The notes beneath the pieces are model-generated. The model searched no databases, was not told the DNA's origin, and saw only the letters and a program-made list of their open reading frames with translations. A stretch of DNA of 64,000 bases from CAYVWB01 sp964455395 (GTDB lineage Bacteria > Desulfobacterota > Desulfovibrionia > Desulfovibrionales > Desulfovibrionaceae): the NCBI GenBank assembly GCA_964455395.1, contig CAYVWB010000010.1, forward strand, positions 1-64,000, in the 5' to 3' direction. The position numbers and the translations under genes were made by a program. Below are positions 27,401 to 35,055 of this stretch, in pieces. The first letter of the stretch is position 1. Each line of letters opens with the position of its first letter.

Positions 27401-28105
27401 GCCAATGATGCTCTGGCGCACGATCCTGACGAGCTGGCTGCGCGTCGCGCCGAGGTCCGCAGGGAGCTCGCCCTCTGTGAAGAGTCCCGCGATCGGCACC
27501 AGGCAGAGCTCACCACCGCCCGCAACGAGCTTGAGGCCATGGACGGCGAGTCCAGAGCGGCTCTTGTCCGGGAGCAGGCTGCGCAAAAGGCCTCCGCCCT
27601 CCAGGGGCATGTGGAGCGCTACGTCGTGCTTTCGCTGGCGGGCAGGCTCGTGGCTCGGGAGATAGAGCGCTACCGCAAGGCCAATCAGGACCCCGTGCTG
27701 CAGTCAGCCAGTCAGTATTTCGCCGCCATGACCGCAGGCCGGTATCTGCGTGTTGACGCGGATTACGACGAGAATGGCGACGCCGTGCTCGCAGCCGTGC
27801 GGCGGGAGGGCGAAACGGCGTCTCGGCTGGGCGTCTCCCAGCTGAGCGACGGGACGCGGGATCAGCTCTTCCTCGCCATGCGCTGCGGCGGTCTGGAGCG
27901 GTATCTTGAGAACAACGCGCCCCACCCCTTCATCGTCGACGACATCCTCGTGCATTTCGACGATGCGCGCAGCAAGGCCGCGTTGAAGGCCTTGGGCCAG
28001 CTGGCGTCGCGTACACAGGTTATTTTCTTCACCCACCACGAGCACCTCGTGGCGCTGGCCGAGGCCGCGGCGCCGACGTTCCTGCGTGTGGTGCGTCTGG
28101 AATAA
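24464..28105 (+). CDS. YhaN-like SMC/Rad50-type ATPase
   Basis: A 1213-residue coiled-coil ATPase. Walker A GPNEAGKST is at residues 33-41 in a split ABC head (MRIRRFELRAYGPF start). Long Glu/Arg/Ala-rich coiled coils fill about 180-1080. The C-terminal half of the head has the signature LSDGTRDQLFLAMR, Walker B FIVDDILVHFDD and the H-loop FFTHHEH. No zinc-hook CxxC is apparent at the middle of the coils, which favours YhaN over SbcC. The many in-phase Arg-Glu codons explain long spurious frames on both strands here. Confidence 0.9.
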   Translation: MRIRRFELRAYGPFTGAELDFGPGPHGFTLVYGPNEAGKSTALRAIRRYFYGIPVRINEDIQRHPKQQLELAAELELGDGGRLLASRHKRKKNYLLDSGGEPIDDAWWNVNVLNRLDKSAFQRLFGIDHESLRDGRAALESGLGQALMAAAGGVAGLRNVMASLEEEAGELFKPRGRKLVIPELVGEIVALNKEVDRLAAKPAHYEELREHAAECERRKRRAEARQRELAAEESLLDRRKQARQRARERLEIRERLDAFENIPNLPAAFDSEYVQAAEGARHAESTSAKLQTRLEWLRAELDRLQPDRTILEAAPLVDGLAERRLVRAARQEEQEELEQERRDLEARRCAILQTLDRADTLEQSLAWTLPRARKDAVWGLVSERQAAEETLRQTQAAWREAEAEHRGLARRLEETPLASDVETLDRLELAVRAAAETPALCERLEEAAAEHARLARHVEAALRGLAPWRGDAATLEAVSFPLESTVSRTGEALHRAETRLDAARDEVHRLQTHLDERRREIHQIETEVSGVLKKSEADADSSSLPDATTLQTARALRDEGWGLLRDQWTGVSAAGNKDAIHRFLHHFPAHRTLEDAYAAAVRQADGVADAMFHHAERIARREQARREAQALETALADAERLRDEARSDRETAAAAWGELWRAVLEDPPSPAEMREWRSNAERAREQILALRDVEARRTRMQERADSLFKDLRETLSAYAAVQAGANPDAPERLEPSESPDALRRLRAHAEQVAAEGREQANRRVRLREQLAAVARQVHTAEERRVAAEARMATWREAWLAQVTPLGFTRESAEADDAPQRVTAFLGAMSEAASLAQRVTELGRRLEDIRTEQTVFAQETRRLAARVAPDLTPEDGEGMRAEDLARALAERLDRARKDETTREARRKELAEVRAEAAEAAAALETARNRLLILAKRMGVEPEQAPERLERIALKRELFSTLENLESELRGFAQGDPLETFANDALAHDPDELAARRAEVRRELALCEESRDRHQAELTTARNELEAMDGESRAALVREQAAQKASALQGHVERYVVLSLAGRLVAREIERYRKANQDPVLQSASQYFAAMTAGRYLRVDADYDENGDAVLAAVRREGETASRLGVSQLSDGTRDQLFLAMRCGGLERYLENNAPHPFIVDDILVHFDDARSKAALKALGQLASRTQVIFFTHHEHLVALAEAAAPTFLRVVRLE

Positions 28106-28131
28106 AAAAACCGACAGGATGATCCTGTCGG
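28104..28131 (-). terminator. Rho-independent terminator of small RNA copy 1
   Basis: A perfect 9-bp stem (28111-28119 with 28123-28131), a 3-nt loop and T7 (28104-28110) on the minus strand. The T tract overlaps the stop codon of the plus-strand YhaN-like gene. No plus-strand T tract follows the hairpin, so it points to a minus-strand transcript. Confidence 0.85.
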
Positions 28132-28314
28132 CGGCGGGGGGGAAATCTTCACGCGGGCTGGGATAACCAGCTGTCTCGAAATCTGTATTCGAGCGGGGAT
28201 GCGTGTATCAGCGTCTCCCGAAGCGCTTTTTCGCGCTGTTATGGGGAATCGGCTCCATATTTTTCCTGCATCCTCCGTTGCGTGGTTCTCGAAAACAGCC
28301 ACTCATCGTCTGTT
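28104..28314 (-). ncRNA. Candidate small RNA, copy 1 of a tandem pair
   Basis: A minus-strand unit of about 210 nt between a promoter-like element (28321-28348) and a strong terminator (28104-28131). It shares with copy 2 an ordered set of elements: a CCCCATA box, a GCGC-stem hairpin, a CATCCCCGCTCG box, a hairpin on CTCG/CGAG, a short hairpin CTGG-TTATC-CCAG, a pyrimidine-rich spacer and the terminator. The CTCG hairpin keeps its pairing while its bases differ between copies. Stable protein coding is not convincing. Exposed runs of C could pair with G-rich ribosome sites. The family is unknown to me; transcript ends are inferred. Confidence 0.6.
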
Positions 28315-28320
28315 ACTTCT

Positions 28321-28348
28321 ATATTAAGCACGCTGCGGATGGTGTCCA
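28321..28348 (-). promoter_or_regulatory. Promoter-like element of small RNA copy 1
   Basis: On the minus strand TGGACA (28343-28348) and TAATAT (28321-28326) are 16 bp apart. The same -35 hexamer and spacing recur before copy 2 exactly 320 bp away. A start near 28314 is predicted. Confidence 0.45.
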
Positions 28349-28425
28349 GTCCCTCATGATGACTTTTTGCAGTTCTCTGCTTCCTGTGCGCAGTGCGAAG
28401 CAGGCTGCGTGCTTCGTCATTCAGA

Positions 28426-28458
28426 CAAAAAAATACCGTGAGGGTTGCAACCTCACGG
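28426..28458 (-). terminator. Rho-independent terminator of small RNA copy 2
   Basis: A perfect 8-bp stem (28436-28443 with 28451-28458), a 7-nt loop and a minus-strand tail TATTTTTTTG. It is unrelated in base sequence to the terminator of copy 1 but stands at the same place in the unit. Confidence 0.85.
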
Positions 28459-28634
28459 CCAGGGGAACTTGAACTGCGCGCGGTCTGGAATAACCAGCGC
28501 TCTCGTGTTGCTCATTACGAGCGGGGATGCGCGCCTTGTCTGTGTCCCATGCGCCTCGTCGCGCGTTGTATGGGGTCATGTCGCATTAGTAGGCTCGTCC
28601 CTCCGTCGCGGTTCAGATACCTTTCCTCTGCCTC
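28426..28634 (-). ncRNA. Candidate small RNA, copy 2 of a tandem pair
   Basis: The second unit, also about 210 nt and in the same orientation, with the same ordered boxes and stem-loops as copy 1 but many base differences, so the duplication is old. Its CTCG/CGAG stem-loop, the CTGG-TTATT-CCAG hairpin and the CATCCCCGCTCG box are the best-preserved parts. A 41-codon frame (ATG at about 28637, stop at 28515) crosses it; copy 1 has no matching frame, which argues for an RNA function. Alternative: decayed duplicated small genes. Confidence 0.6.
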
Positions 28635-28640
28635 ACTCAT

Positions 28641-28668
28641 GAAGTAACCATCACTGCGGCGTTGTCCA
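28641..28668 (-). promoter_or_regulatory. Promoter-like element of small RNA copy 2
   Basis: On the minus strand TGGACA (28663-28668) stands 16 bp before TACTTC (28641-28646). The -10 is poor, but the position matches copy 1 and the flanking CCGCAG is shared. Confidence 0.3.
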
Positions 28669-28710
28669 GAGGCGTCGGGCGAATTTGATGGAACCATGCG
28701 TCGGCGATGA

Positions 28711-28737
28711 AGGGGCGCGGCCCTGTGGCGCGCCCCT
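28711..28737 (-). terminator. Hairpin after the decarboxylase-like gene, possible terminator
   Basis: A perfect 9-bp GC-rich stem (28711-28719 with 28729-28737) and a 9-nt loop, about 53 bp past the minus-strand stop at 28790. It has no T tract, so any termination would be weak or factor-assisted. Confidence 0.4.
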
Positions 28738-28789
28738 GTGGCTGCGTGTGGGCGCTTGTGGGGACTGCAGAGTGCGGGCGGCGACGGCG

Positions 28790-29320
28790 CTAGCCGCAGG
28801 ATTTTGTCCCGGCGAAGGCTTTCCACAGCACCGAGCTGGAGAGGAAGGAAGACGCGTGGAAGGCCGCATCGAAGACGTCTGCGTCGGTCCAGCCGTGGCC
28901 GCGCAGTGTGTCAACATCCGCAGCGGAGACAGCTTCGGGGTCTTCCAGCATCGAGAGGATGAAGAGGAAGAGCGCTTTGCGAGCGTCGTCCATCTCCACG
29001 GCTTCGGGGGTTTCGCGCAAGGCGCGGAGGTCGTCTTCCGTCATCATGGCGGCGGCCTGCAGGATGGAGCCGTTGAAGTCGTAGCAGAACTGGTAGCCGT
29101 AGCGGTGGGCCAGCACGTAGCGGGTCATGGCGAGAAGCTCCATGTCCAGCCGCGGATGGGCCATGAAGTACTGCATCAGCGAGGCCTGTCGGGACAGGAT
29201 TTCCGGGGAGGCGGAGAAGAGGACCATGGGGTCCGGCACGGGGACGGCCGGGGGGAGCACGGCGTAGGCGTCGGCGATCTTGCCTTCTGCTTCATCTGGC
29301 GGGGTGTGGTTCAAGAGCAT
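28790..29320 (-). CDS. Carboxymuconolactone decarboxylase/AhpD-like protein
   Basis: A 176-residue all-helical protein with the AhpD-like layout: MLLNHTPPDEAEGKIADAY, a PEIL-containing helix, LLAMTRYVLAHRYGYQFCYDFN, and a conserved tail. AhpD peroxidases use a CxxC pair in the helix here; this protein has only one cysteine (QFCYDF), so disulfide-based peroxidase activity is doubtful. The ATG at 29320 follows AAGGAGCCCCC; longer frames have no ribosome site. It is divergent from the GAPDH gene with 233 bp between them. Function unknown. Confidence 0.8.
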   Translation of the reverse strand: MLLNHTPPDEAEGKIADAYAVLPPAVPVPDPMVLFSASPEILSRQASLMQYFMAHPRLDMELLAMTRYVLAHRYGYQFCYDFNGSILQAAAMMTEDDLRALRETPEAVEMDDARKALFLFILSMLEDPEAVSAADVDTLRGHGWTDADVFDAAFHASSFLSSSVLWKAFAGTKSCG

Positions 29321-29553
29321 GGGGGCTCCTTGTGAGGGTCGGTGTTGAAGGGCGATTTCCTTCCCTAGCCTCTCGTGAGGAGGGAGGCAAGAGCGGCGCC
29401 TGACCGATTTCTCCTCCCTGCGAAGACGCTGCGCGCCATGGCGTTGCGGATGGCGGACGTGGTAGAATGACCGATGCCGACACCGGCGTTTCCTGCAGAC
29501 CATCAACCGCCACGACCGCCGCTCGCAGCGCTGTCGGGCGAGGGAGGAACCCC

Positions 29554-30606
29554 ATGATCAAGGCGAGCATCAATGGTTTCGGTCGCATCGGCCGCACCGC
29601 CATGCGGGTCTATCTGAGCCGTCCGGACCTCCGGGAGGCCCTGGACATCGCAGCCATCAACACCTCCGGCAGCATGAATCTGGAAGGCTGGGCCATGTTG
29701 CTGAAGCACGACACAACCTATCGCGGCCTACCCAATGAATTCGCCTGGGAAGAAACGCGGCCCGCCAGCGAGGCCACGGACGCCGACCCCGAGATCGGCG
29801 TCTTCATCATCGACGGCAAGCGCATCCCCGTCACGGCGCAACGCGATCCCGCCAAACTCCCGTGGAAGGAGTACGGCGTGGAACTCGTGTTGGAGTGCAC
29901 CGGCGTCTTCCTGAGCGAAGACAAGGCCAAAGCGCACCTGGAAGCCGGCGCCAGACGTGTGCTCCTCTCCGCGCCGGCCAAAGGCGGCGGCGTGGAAACC
30001 CACCTCCTCGGCGTCTCCAAGCACGCGCCTTCCGGGGCCATCGTCTCCAACGCCTCCTGCACCACCAACTGCGTGGCCCCTGTCATGGAAGTCCTGCACG
30101 AAGCCCTGGGCGTGAAGAAAGCAAGCCTCACCACCGTGCATGCCTACACCGACGGGCAGAACATCCAGGACGGCTCGCACAAGAAGGACATGTACCGCGC
30201 GCGCGCCGCCGCGGAGAACCTGGCGCCCACCTCCACCGGCGCAGCCAAGGCCGTGACCCAGGTCATCCCGGCGTTGGATGGGCTCTTCGACGGTCTGGCC
30301 ATCCGCACGCCCACGGTCACCGGCTCCATCTCGGACATCGTGGCGCTCACGAGCCGGGAGACGACCATCGCCGAAGTCAACGAGATCTTCACCAGGGCCG
30401 CCGCTTCCAACGCCATGCGCGGCGTGCTCGGCGTGACCGAAGAACCCCTCGTCTCCAGCGACATCATCGGCTCCAGCTATTCGTGCATTGTGGCGCTGCC
30501 CTTCACCAACGTCATCGACGGCGACCTGGTGAAGGTGCTTGCTTGGTACGACAACGAATGGGGCTACTGCTCACGTCTGGTGGAGCTGGCCACGAAGCTC
30601 GACTGA
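29554..30606 (+). CDS. gap: Type I glyceraldehyde-3-phosphate dehydrogenase
   Basis: A 350-residue enzyme with the NAD(P)-binding start INGFGRIGRTAMR, the catalytic ASCTTNC with Cys169, the partner His in TTVHAYTDGQ, and the C-terminal WYDNEWGYCSRLVEL. It interconverts glyceraldehyde-3-phosphate and 1,3-bisphosphoglycerate. At the end of the second strand it reads AAINTSG where NAD-specific enzymes usually have an aspartate (INDL), so cofactor preference may differ. A GAGGGAGGAACCCC ribosome site precedes the ATG. Confidence 0.95.
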   Translation: MIKASINGFGRIGRTAMRVYLSRPDLREALDIAAINTSGSMNLEGWAMLLKHDTTYRGLPNEFAWEETRPASEATDADPEIGVFIIDGKRIPVTAQRDPAKLPWKEYGVELVLECTGVFLSEDKAKAHLEAGARRVLLSAPAKGGGVETHLLGVSKHAPSGAIVSNASCTTNCVAPVMEVLHEALGVKKASLTTVHAYTDGQNIQDGSHKKDMYRARAAAENLAPTSTGAAKAVTQVIPALDGLFDGLAIRTPTVTGSISDIVALTSRETTIAEVNEIFTRAAASNAMRGVLGVTEEPLVSSDIIGSSYSCIVALPFTNVIDGDLVKVLAWYDNEWGYCSRLVELATKLD

Positions 30607-30629
30607 ACGGCGTCACCCGGGACTGTGCG

Positions 30630-30662
30630 CAAACGCCGGCGGGGTCATTCCGTCGGCGTTTG
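30630..30662 (+). terminator. Terminator after GAPDH
   Basis: A 13-bp stem with one G-T pair (30630-30642 with 30650-30662) and a 7-nt loop, 24 bp past the gap stop codon. The T tract is short (TTTGT) and partly within the stem, so it may be leaky. Confidence 0.65.
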
Positions 30663-30764
30663 TCGTGTGCGCGCAGGGGAAGTGGGGCGAGGAAGGGAGA
30701 CGGGAAACGCCCCCCGGCTGCGGCCGTGGCGCGTGCTTCGATATGGCGGCCATGGGCGCTCGGA

Positions 30765-31097
30765 TCACGGATGACAGCTGAAATGTCGGCCCCAGTCGCC
30801 TGCGGCGGGGGCGGCGCCGCGGCGCACGTCGTCCAGAAAGGCGGTGTATTCGTCATAGGTCAATGCGCCGTCGCTGCCTGCGGCCGAGGTGAAGTAGCCC
30901 AGGCTGGAGAAACGGCAGACCACGCCGAATTCCTCGGCGGTGACGGCGCCGTCGCCATCGTGGTCCATGGCTCTGAAACGGCCGATGCGTTGCGCCGCGG
31001 CGTTGGGGGTCAGCGGGCCCAGGCTGTGCGCCAGCATGAGGACGCCGACAAGCGCCAGCGACGTCGCGAGGTGGAGTAGTGGAAACGGGGTGCGCAT
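30765..31097 (-). CDS. Small secreted EF-hand protein
   Basis: A 110-residue protein with a signal peptide (about 1-34, cleaved near NAAA) and a canonical calcium-binding loop DHDGDGAVTAEEF. A second, degenerate EF-hand follows (AAGSDGALTYDEYTAFL), so it probably works as a pair with one strong site. An AGGATGACGC ribosome site precedes the ATG. It lies 93 bp downstream of the RND pump gene on the same strand. The gap contains imperfect direct repeats of GCGTACGAGGACGCC type at about 31138-31185. Confidence 0.8.
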   Translation of the reverse strand: MRTPFPLLHLATSLALVGVLMLAHSLGPLTPNAAAQRIGRFRAMDHDGDGAVTAEEFGVVCRFSSLGYFTSAAGSDGALTYDEYTAFLDDVRRGAAPAAGDWGRHFSCHP

Positions 31098-31190
31098 GCG
31101 TCATCCTACCACGACCATGCTGCGTTTCGATGACAGCGCGTACGAGGACGCCGCGTACGATGAAAACGCGTGCGGGGACGCCGCAGGCTG

Positions 31191-34100
31191 CTACACGTCC
31201 GCAGCGGCGGTCTCGTCCTGGTCTTCGGGCGCAGTTTCGGCGTGGCGCGCCTTGCGGGCCTCGCGCCATTCGCGCAGCTGCTCCAGGATGTCCCACTCCA
31301 CGGGGACGATGAAGAGCGTCAGCGCCGTGGCGGTGAACAGCCCCGTGACGAAGGTGGAGGCCATGGCGCCCCAGACGAGGGAATAGTCCGGAAAACCGAT
31401 GGCCATGGGCAGCAACCCCAGGGAGGTGGTGAGCGTCGTCAGCAGGATGGGCCGCAGCCGCACCTGAACGCCTCGTCGGATGGCTTCCGCGCGGGAAGCT
31501 CCCTCCGCGCGCACACGATTCATGAAATCCACCAGCACCAGGGAATCGTTCACCACCACGCCCGTGACACCCACCGTGGCGATGAAGCTGTTCACCGTGA
31601 AGAGCGACTGCGTCACCAGCTTGCCGAAGACCACGCCGATGAGCGAAAACACCACCGCCGAAAGGATGATGAGTGGTTGCAGATAGCTGCGGAACTGGTT
31701 CGCCAATATAAGATAGATGAGCAGCACCGCGATGACGAAAGCGTACGCCAGGGACGCATACGACCGCTGCGTGGACTCGAAGTCCCCGCCGAATGCCACT
31801 TGCGCGCCGGGGTGTTCCGCTTTGATGGTTTGGTAGAAGGCTTTGATCTCGTTGACGATGACCGGTACGGAGACGTGCGCCGGCGCGCCGGGAGCGACAT
31901 TCGCGCTGATGGTGACGGAGCGTTCGCCGTCGTAGCGGATGAGGTAGGCCGGCTCCGTGTAGGCTTCCAGCCGCGCCAGATCCCCCAGCCGCACGGGGCC
32001 GCTGGGGTGCTCCACCAGGGGGATGTTCAGCGCCATGTCCGGCGAGGTAAGGTACGCTGGCGAGAACCGCAGCTTCAGGTCCACATCCTCGTCCGTCAGG
32101 CGGTATTCGCCCACGTAGGCGCCGTCCAACACGCTGGCCGCCAGCCGAGCCACGCGGTCCGGCCGGATGCCGTACTCGGCGGCGCGGGCTTCGTCGATAC
32201 GCAGATGATAGACGCGGTTGGGCTGCGCCGTGTCCGCGTTCAGCTCCGTCAAATGGGGCGCATAGCGCTCCGCATCGCGAATCCACCCGAGCAGGGCGTC
32301 GGCCAGGCTCTCCACGCTCTGGGGGTTCTGGCCCAGCACCCGCACGGAGAGGTCCTTGCCGCCGGGCGGGCCGCTCTTCTCCGCGCGCAGACGGTACGTC
32401 CAGCCCTCCTTGGCGAAGGCCTCCTTGACCCGCGTGCGCATGTTTTCCAGGTGGATGAGGGGGTCGTTGCCGGGGGCGTTGCGGAAGTCCTGCAACTCCT
32501 TGGCGGGCAAGGTGACAACCACGTAGCCGTAGTTGTCGCCGAAGACCATCTCGTAGTCCTCGTTCAGATAGAATCCCGCAAAGGCCAGCGCGCTTTCAGC
32601 CATGGAGGGGCCATCCGCCATGACGAACTCCGAAATGTCGCGCAGCGTGGCGGCCACCTCGGTGTTGGGTGTGGAAGCCGGGCCCTCGGCGATGATGTAG
32701 TAGAGGTTGTAGTCGTCCGGGAAGAACTTGATGCGGATGAGCGGCGCCGCCCCCGTGATGGAAGCCGCCAGCATGCCGATGGCGGCCACGAACAGCACCA
32801 GCACCACCCCCAGGCTGAGGAACCGCCGGCGCAAGGTGAACCGCGTGATCCAGTTGGTGAACCGCCGGCACAAGGCGATGACGAAGTTGTCGCGGTCCTC
32901 GTCCGGGATCTTGCTGTGGCGGCGTGGACCGTGGGAGAGATAGTGGATGGGCAGGATGAAGAGGCATTCGAAGAGCGAGGCGATGAGCGCGAAGGTGATG
33001 GCGATGGGGATCTGCGCGAAGAACTCCCCTGTGGTCCCCGTCATGATGAGCATGGGAAGAAACGCTGCGCCCGTGGTGAGGGTGGCGCTCACCACGGGGA
33101 AGAACACCTCCGAAGCGCCGTTGACGATGGCTTCCCGCAGGGGCTCGCCTTCCTGCACGTGGCGGTAGATGTTCTCCACCACCACGATGGCGTCGTCCAC
33201 GATGATCCCGGAGACGAGTACGAAGGAAAAGAGCGTGATTTCGTTGAGTGAATTCCCCGTGAAGTACATCAACGTCATGGTGACGAGGAAAGCGAAGGGG
33301 ATGCCTACCGTGGTGAGCGCCGCATTGCGAAAGCCCATGAAATACCAGATGAGGAAAGCCACCAGCACGATGCCCACAAGCAGGTTCATGCCCAGAGTGG
33401 AGATGGCGTCCTTGATGTAGACGGTGGAGTCCTGGCTCAGCACCAGATCCACGCCTTCATCGGCGAGCCGGGGGCCGAAGCTCGCCGTCACCTCGGCCAC
33501 GGCGTTCTTGATGTCCAGGGCGTTGCCGTTCTCCGTCTTGATGACTTGCAAGGAGACGGAAGGCCGACCGTTCACCGACGTGATGACAGAGGGGTCGCGG
33601 TAGTCCAGCACCGCCGCGCTGATGACGTCCTCCACCCGCACGAAGGAGCCGTCGCCGTCGCGCCGCACGATGGTCTCCACCACGTCCTGCCGGCTGCGGA
33701 AGCGTTCGTCCACCTTCACCACGAATTTGGCGGCTTGGGCGTCCCCCGTGGTGTAGTCCCCCGCAGGAATGGAGACGTTGGCGTGCGTCAGCGCGGAGAC
33801 CACATCGTCGTAGGTCACGCCGAGGCGCGTCATCTTCTCCGGGTCCAGATAGACATGGAACTCGCGCTCGTACTCGCCTTGCAGCTTCACCTCCTGCACG
33901 CCGGGGATCTGCCGCAAGGCTATCTTCATCTCCTCCGCCATCAGGGAGAGCGCGCGGTTGGAGCGGTCCCCCGCCAGATTCACGGCCACCACGGGGAGCC
34001 AGTCCGAGGTCTCGATGTTGGTGAACTCGGGCGGATCGATGCCGTCAGGCAAGTCCTGCAGGATGGAGAGCACCTGGAAGCGCAGCTCGTCATAGAGGCG

Positions 34101-34409
34101 CTCGTACTCCGAGTCGTCCACGAATTTCACGAGGATGGAGCTGGACTCCTGATAGGAGGTGGAGCGGATGAACTCCACGTCCTCCACATCCTCCAGCGCA
34201 TCCTCGATCTTGTTGGTGATGAGCGTCTCCACTTCTTCAGCGGAAGCGCCCGGATAGACCGTGGTGATGACCACCTTGCCGAAGTTGATGAGGGGGTAGC
34301 GCTCGATGGGCATGGCCACCAAGGCGTACGCTCCCACCACCATCAACAGCACGAAGACGAGATTGAACAGGACCTGTTGCTGCAGGGAGTATTCGACGAC
34401 AGCTTTCAC
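31191..34409 (-). CDS. RND family efflux pump (AcrB/HAE1 type)
   Basis: A 1072-residue inner-membrane exporter with the usual twelve membrane segments and two large periplasmic loops. The first segment begins VLFNLVFVLLMVVGAYA, and the proton-relay aspartates are present in membrane segment 4 (GIIVDDAIVVVENIYRHV). Repeated halves and a C-terminal NDSLVLVDFMNR confirm the family. GTG start at 34409 with GGAGGCC 6 bp upstream. The adaptor gene of this cluster lies 4 kb upstream with three genes between; no outer-membrane factor gene is visible. Substrate unknown. Confidence 0.93.
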   Translation of the reverse strand: MKAVVEYSLQQQVLFNLVFVLLMVVGAYALVAMPIERYPLINFGKVVITTVYPGASAEEVETLITNKIEDALEDVEDVEFIRSTSYQESSSILVKFVDDSEYERLYDELRFQVLSILQDLPDGIDPPEFTNIETSDWLPVVAVNLAGDRSNRALSLMAEEMKIALRQIPGVQEVKLQGEYEREFHVYLDPEKMTRLGVTYDDVVSALTHANVSIPAGDYTTGDAQAAKFVVKVDERFRSRQDVVETIVRRDGDGSFVRVEDVISAAVLDYRDPSVITSVNGRPSVSLQVIKTENGNALDIKNAVAEVTASFGPRLADEGVDLVLSQDSTVYIKDAISTLGMNLLVGIVLVAFLIWYFMGFRNAALTTVGIPFAFLVTMTLMYFTGNSLNEITLFSFVLVSGIIVDDAIVVVENIYRHVQEGEPLREAIVNGASEVFFPVVSATLTTGAAFLPMLIMTGTTGEFFAQIPIAITFALIASLFECLFILPIHYLSHGPRRHSKIPDEDRDNFVIALCRRFTNWITRFTLRRRFLSLGVVLVLFVAAIGMLAASITGAAPLIRIKFFPDDYNLYYIIAEGPASTPNTEVAATLRDISEFVMADGPSMAESALAFAGFYLNEDYEMVFGDNYGYVVVTLPAKELQDFRNAPGNDPLIHLENMRTRVKEAFAKEGWTYRLRAEKSGPPGGKDLSVRVLGQNPQSVESLADALLGWIRDAERYAPHLTELNADTAQPNRVYHLRIDEARAAEYGIRPDRVARLAASVLDGAYVGEYRLTDEDVDLKLRFSPAYLTSPDMALNIPLVEHPSGPVRLGDLARLEAYTEPAYLIRYDGERSVTISANVAPGAPAHVSVPVIVNEIKAFYQTIKAEHPGAQVAFGGDFESTQRSYASLAYAFVIAVLLIYLILANQFRSYLQPLIILSAVVFSLIGVVFGKLVTQSLFTVNSFIATVGVTGVVVNDSLVLVDFMNRVRAEGASRAEAIRRGVQVRLRPILLTTLTTSLGLLPMAIGFPDYSLVWGAMASTFVTGLFTATALTLFIVPVEWDILEQLREWREARKARHAETAPEDQDETAAADV

Positions 34410-34554
34410 GCAAGGCCTCCGACGAGTCGCGGCTGGCGGTTCGGGCTCATGAGCTCAACCTCCAACTCCTACCCCATTCCTGCCGGAAAGGGAACTCGCA
34501 TTCACGTGAACTGTCGCAGGAATCCGAAGCGAAGCCAGTCTGGCGCGCCACCAC

Positions 34555-35028
34555 TCAGCGCAGCTGAAACGCCAGAAACGGCGTCACCGCCAGACGCCCC
34601 AGGGTCAGCCACCGCTGGTGCGGCGTCACCCGCGGGAGGAACTCCGGAACCGGCGCCCACGTCACGGCCAGCGCCATGACCCACGCCGCCGTGACGTCTC
34701 CCGCCAACACGCCGAAGAAGCTCCCCACGAACGCCAAGCCGCACCCGAACGCCAACAACAGCTTCGTCACCAGAAAGAGAATGGCCACGGCGTGACGCGT
34801 CTCCAGCGCCGAAGCGAGCAGGAAGAGGACCGCCAGCGTCACCCACACCCACCACTCCTCCTCCTGATACCCCGAGGTCGACAGCGGGATCAGCGTGATG
34901 AGCGCAAGCGCATACCATGTGGAGCGGTACGCCCATCGCTCCAGCAGGCTGAACACCAGATGCGTTTCCACCTGACGCGCCAGCCACGGGGCTTCCAGAA
35001 GCGCATGGAGACGATGAAACGGATGCAT
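34555..35028 (-). CDS. Hypothetical polytopic membrane protein
   Basis: A 157-residue protein with about four hydrophobic segments (about 41-52, 61-74, 81-110 and 118-126) and Trp-rich turns (EEEWWVWV). I recognise no domain. It starts 27 bp after the UbiA gene stop on the same strand and so probably belongs to that operon; the RND gene follows after 145 bp. It may assist the prenyltransferase or modify lipid in the membrane, but nothing in the sequence proves a function. Confidence 0.65.
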   Translation of the reverse strand: MHPFHRLHALLEAPWLARQVETHLVFSLLERWAYRSTWYALALITLIPLSTSGYQEEEWWVWVTLAVLFLLASALETRHAVAILFLVTKLLLAFGCGLAFVGSFFGVLAGDVTAAWVMALAVTWAPVPEFLPRVTPHQRWLTLGRLAVTPFLAFQLR

Positions 35029-35055
35029 GGCGGCGCCAGACGAAAGAGCAGAGGG

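Noticed and set aside
28104..28131. Terminator of the plus-strand YhaN-like gene
   Set aside because: The T tract lies on the minus-strand side only; plus-strand RNA has no U run after the stem.
28104..28668. CsrB/RsmZ-type sponge RNAs for the CsrA encoded here
   Set aside because: GGA motifs are on the plus strand, while promoter order and both terminators point to minus-strand transcripts rich in CCC instead.
28515..28826. 103-codon minus-strand frame over small RNA copy 2
   Set aside because: No ribosome site, Arg/His/Pro-rich, and no counterpart frame in the homologous copy 1.
28685..29335. Plus-strand frame opposite the decarboxylase-like gene
   Set aside because: Gly/Val/His-rich shadow; the minus strand has a clear family fold and ribosome site.
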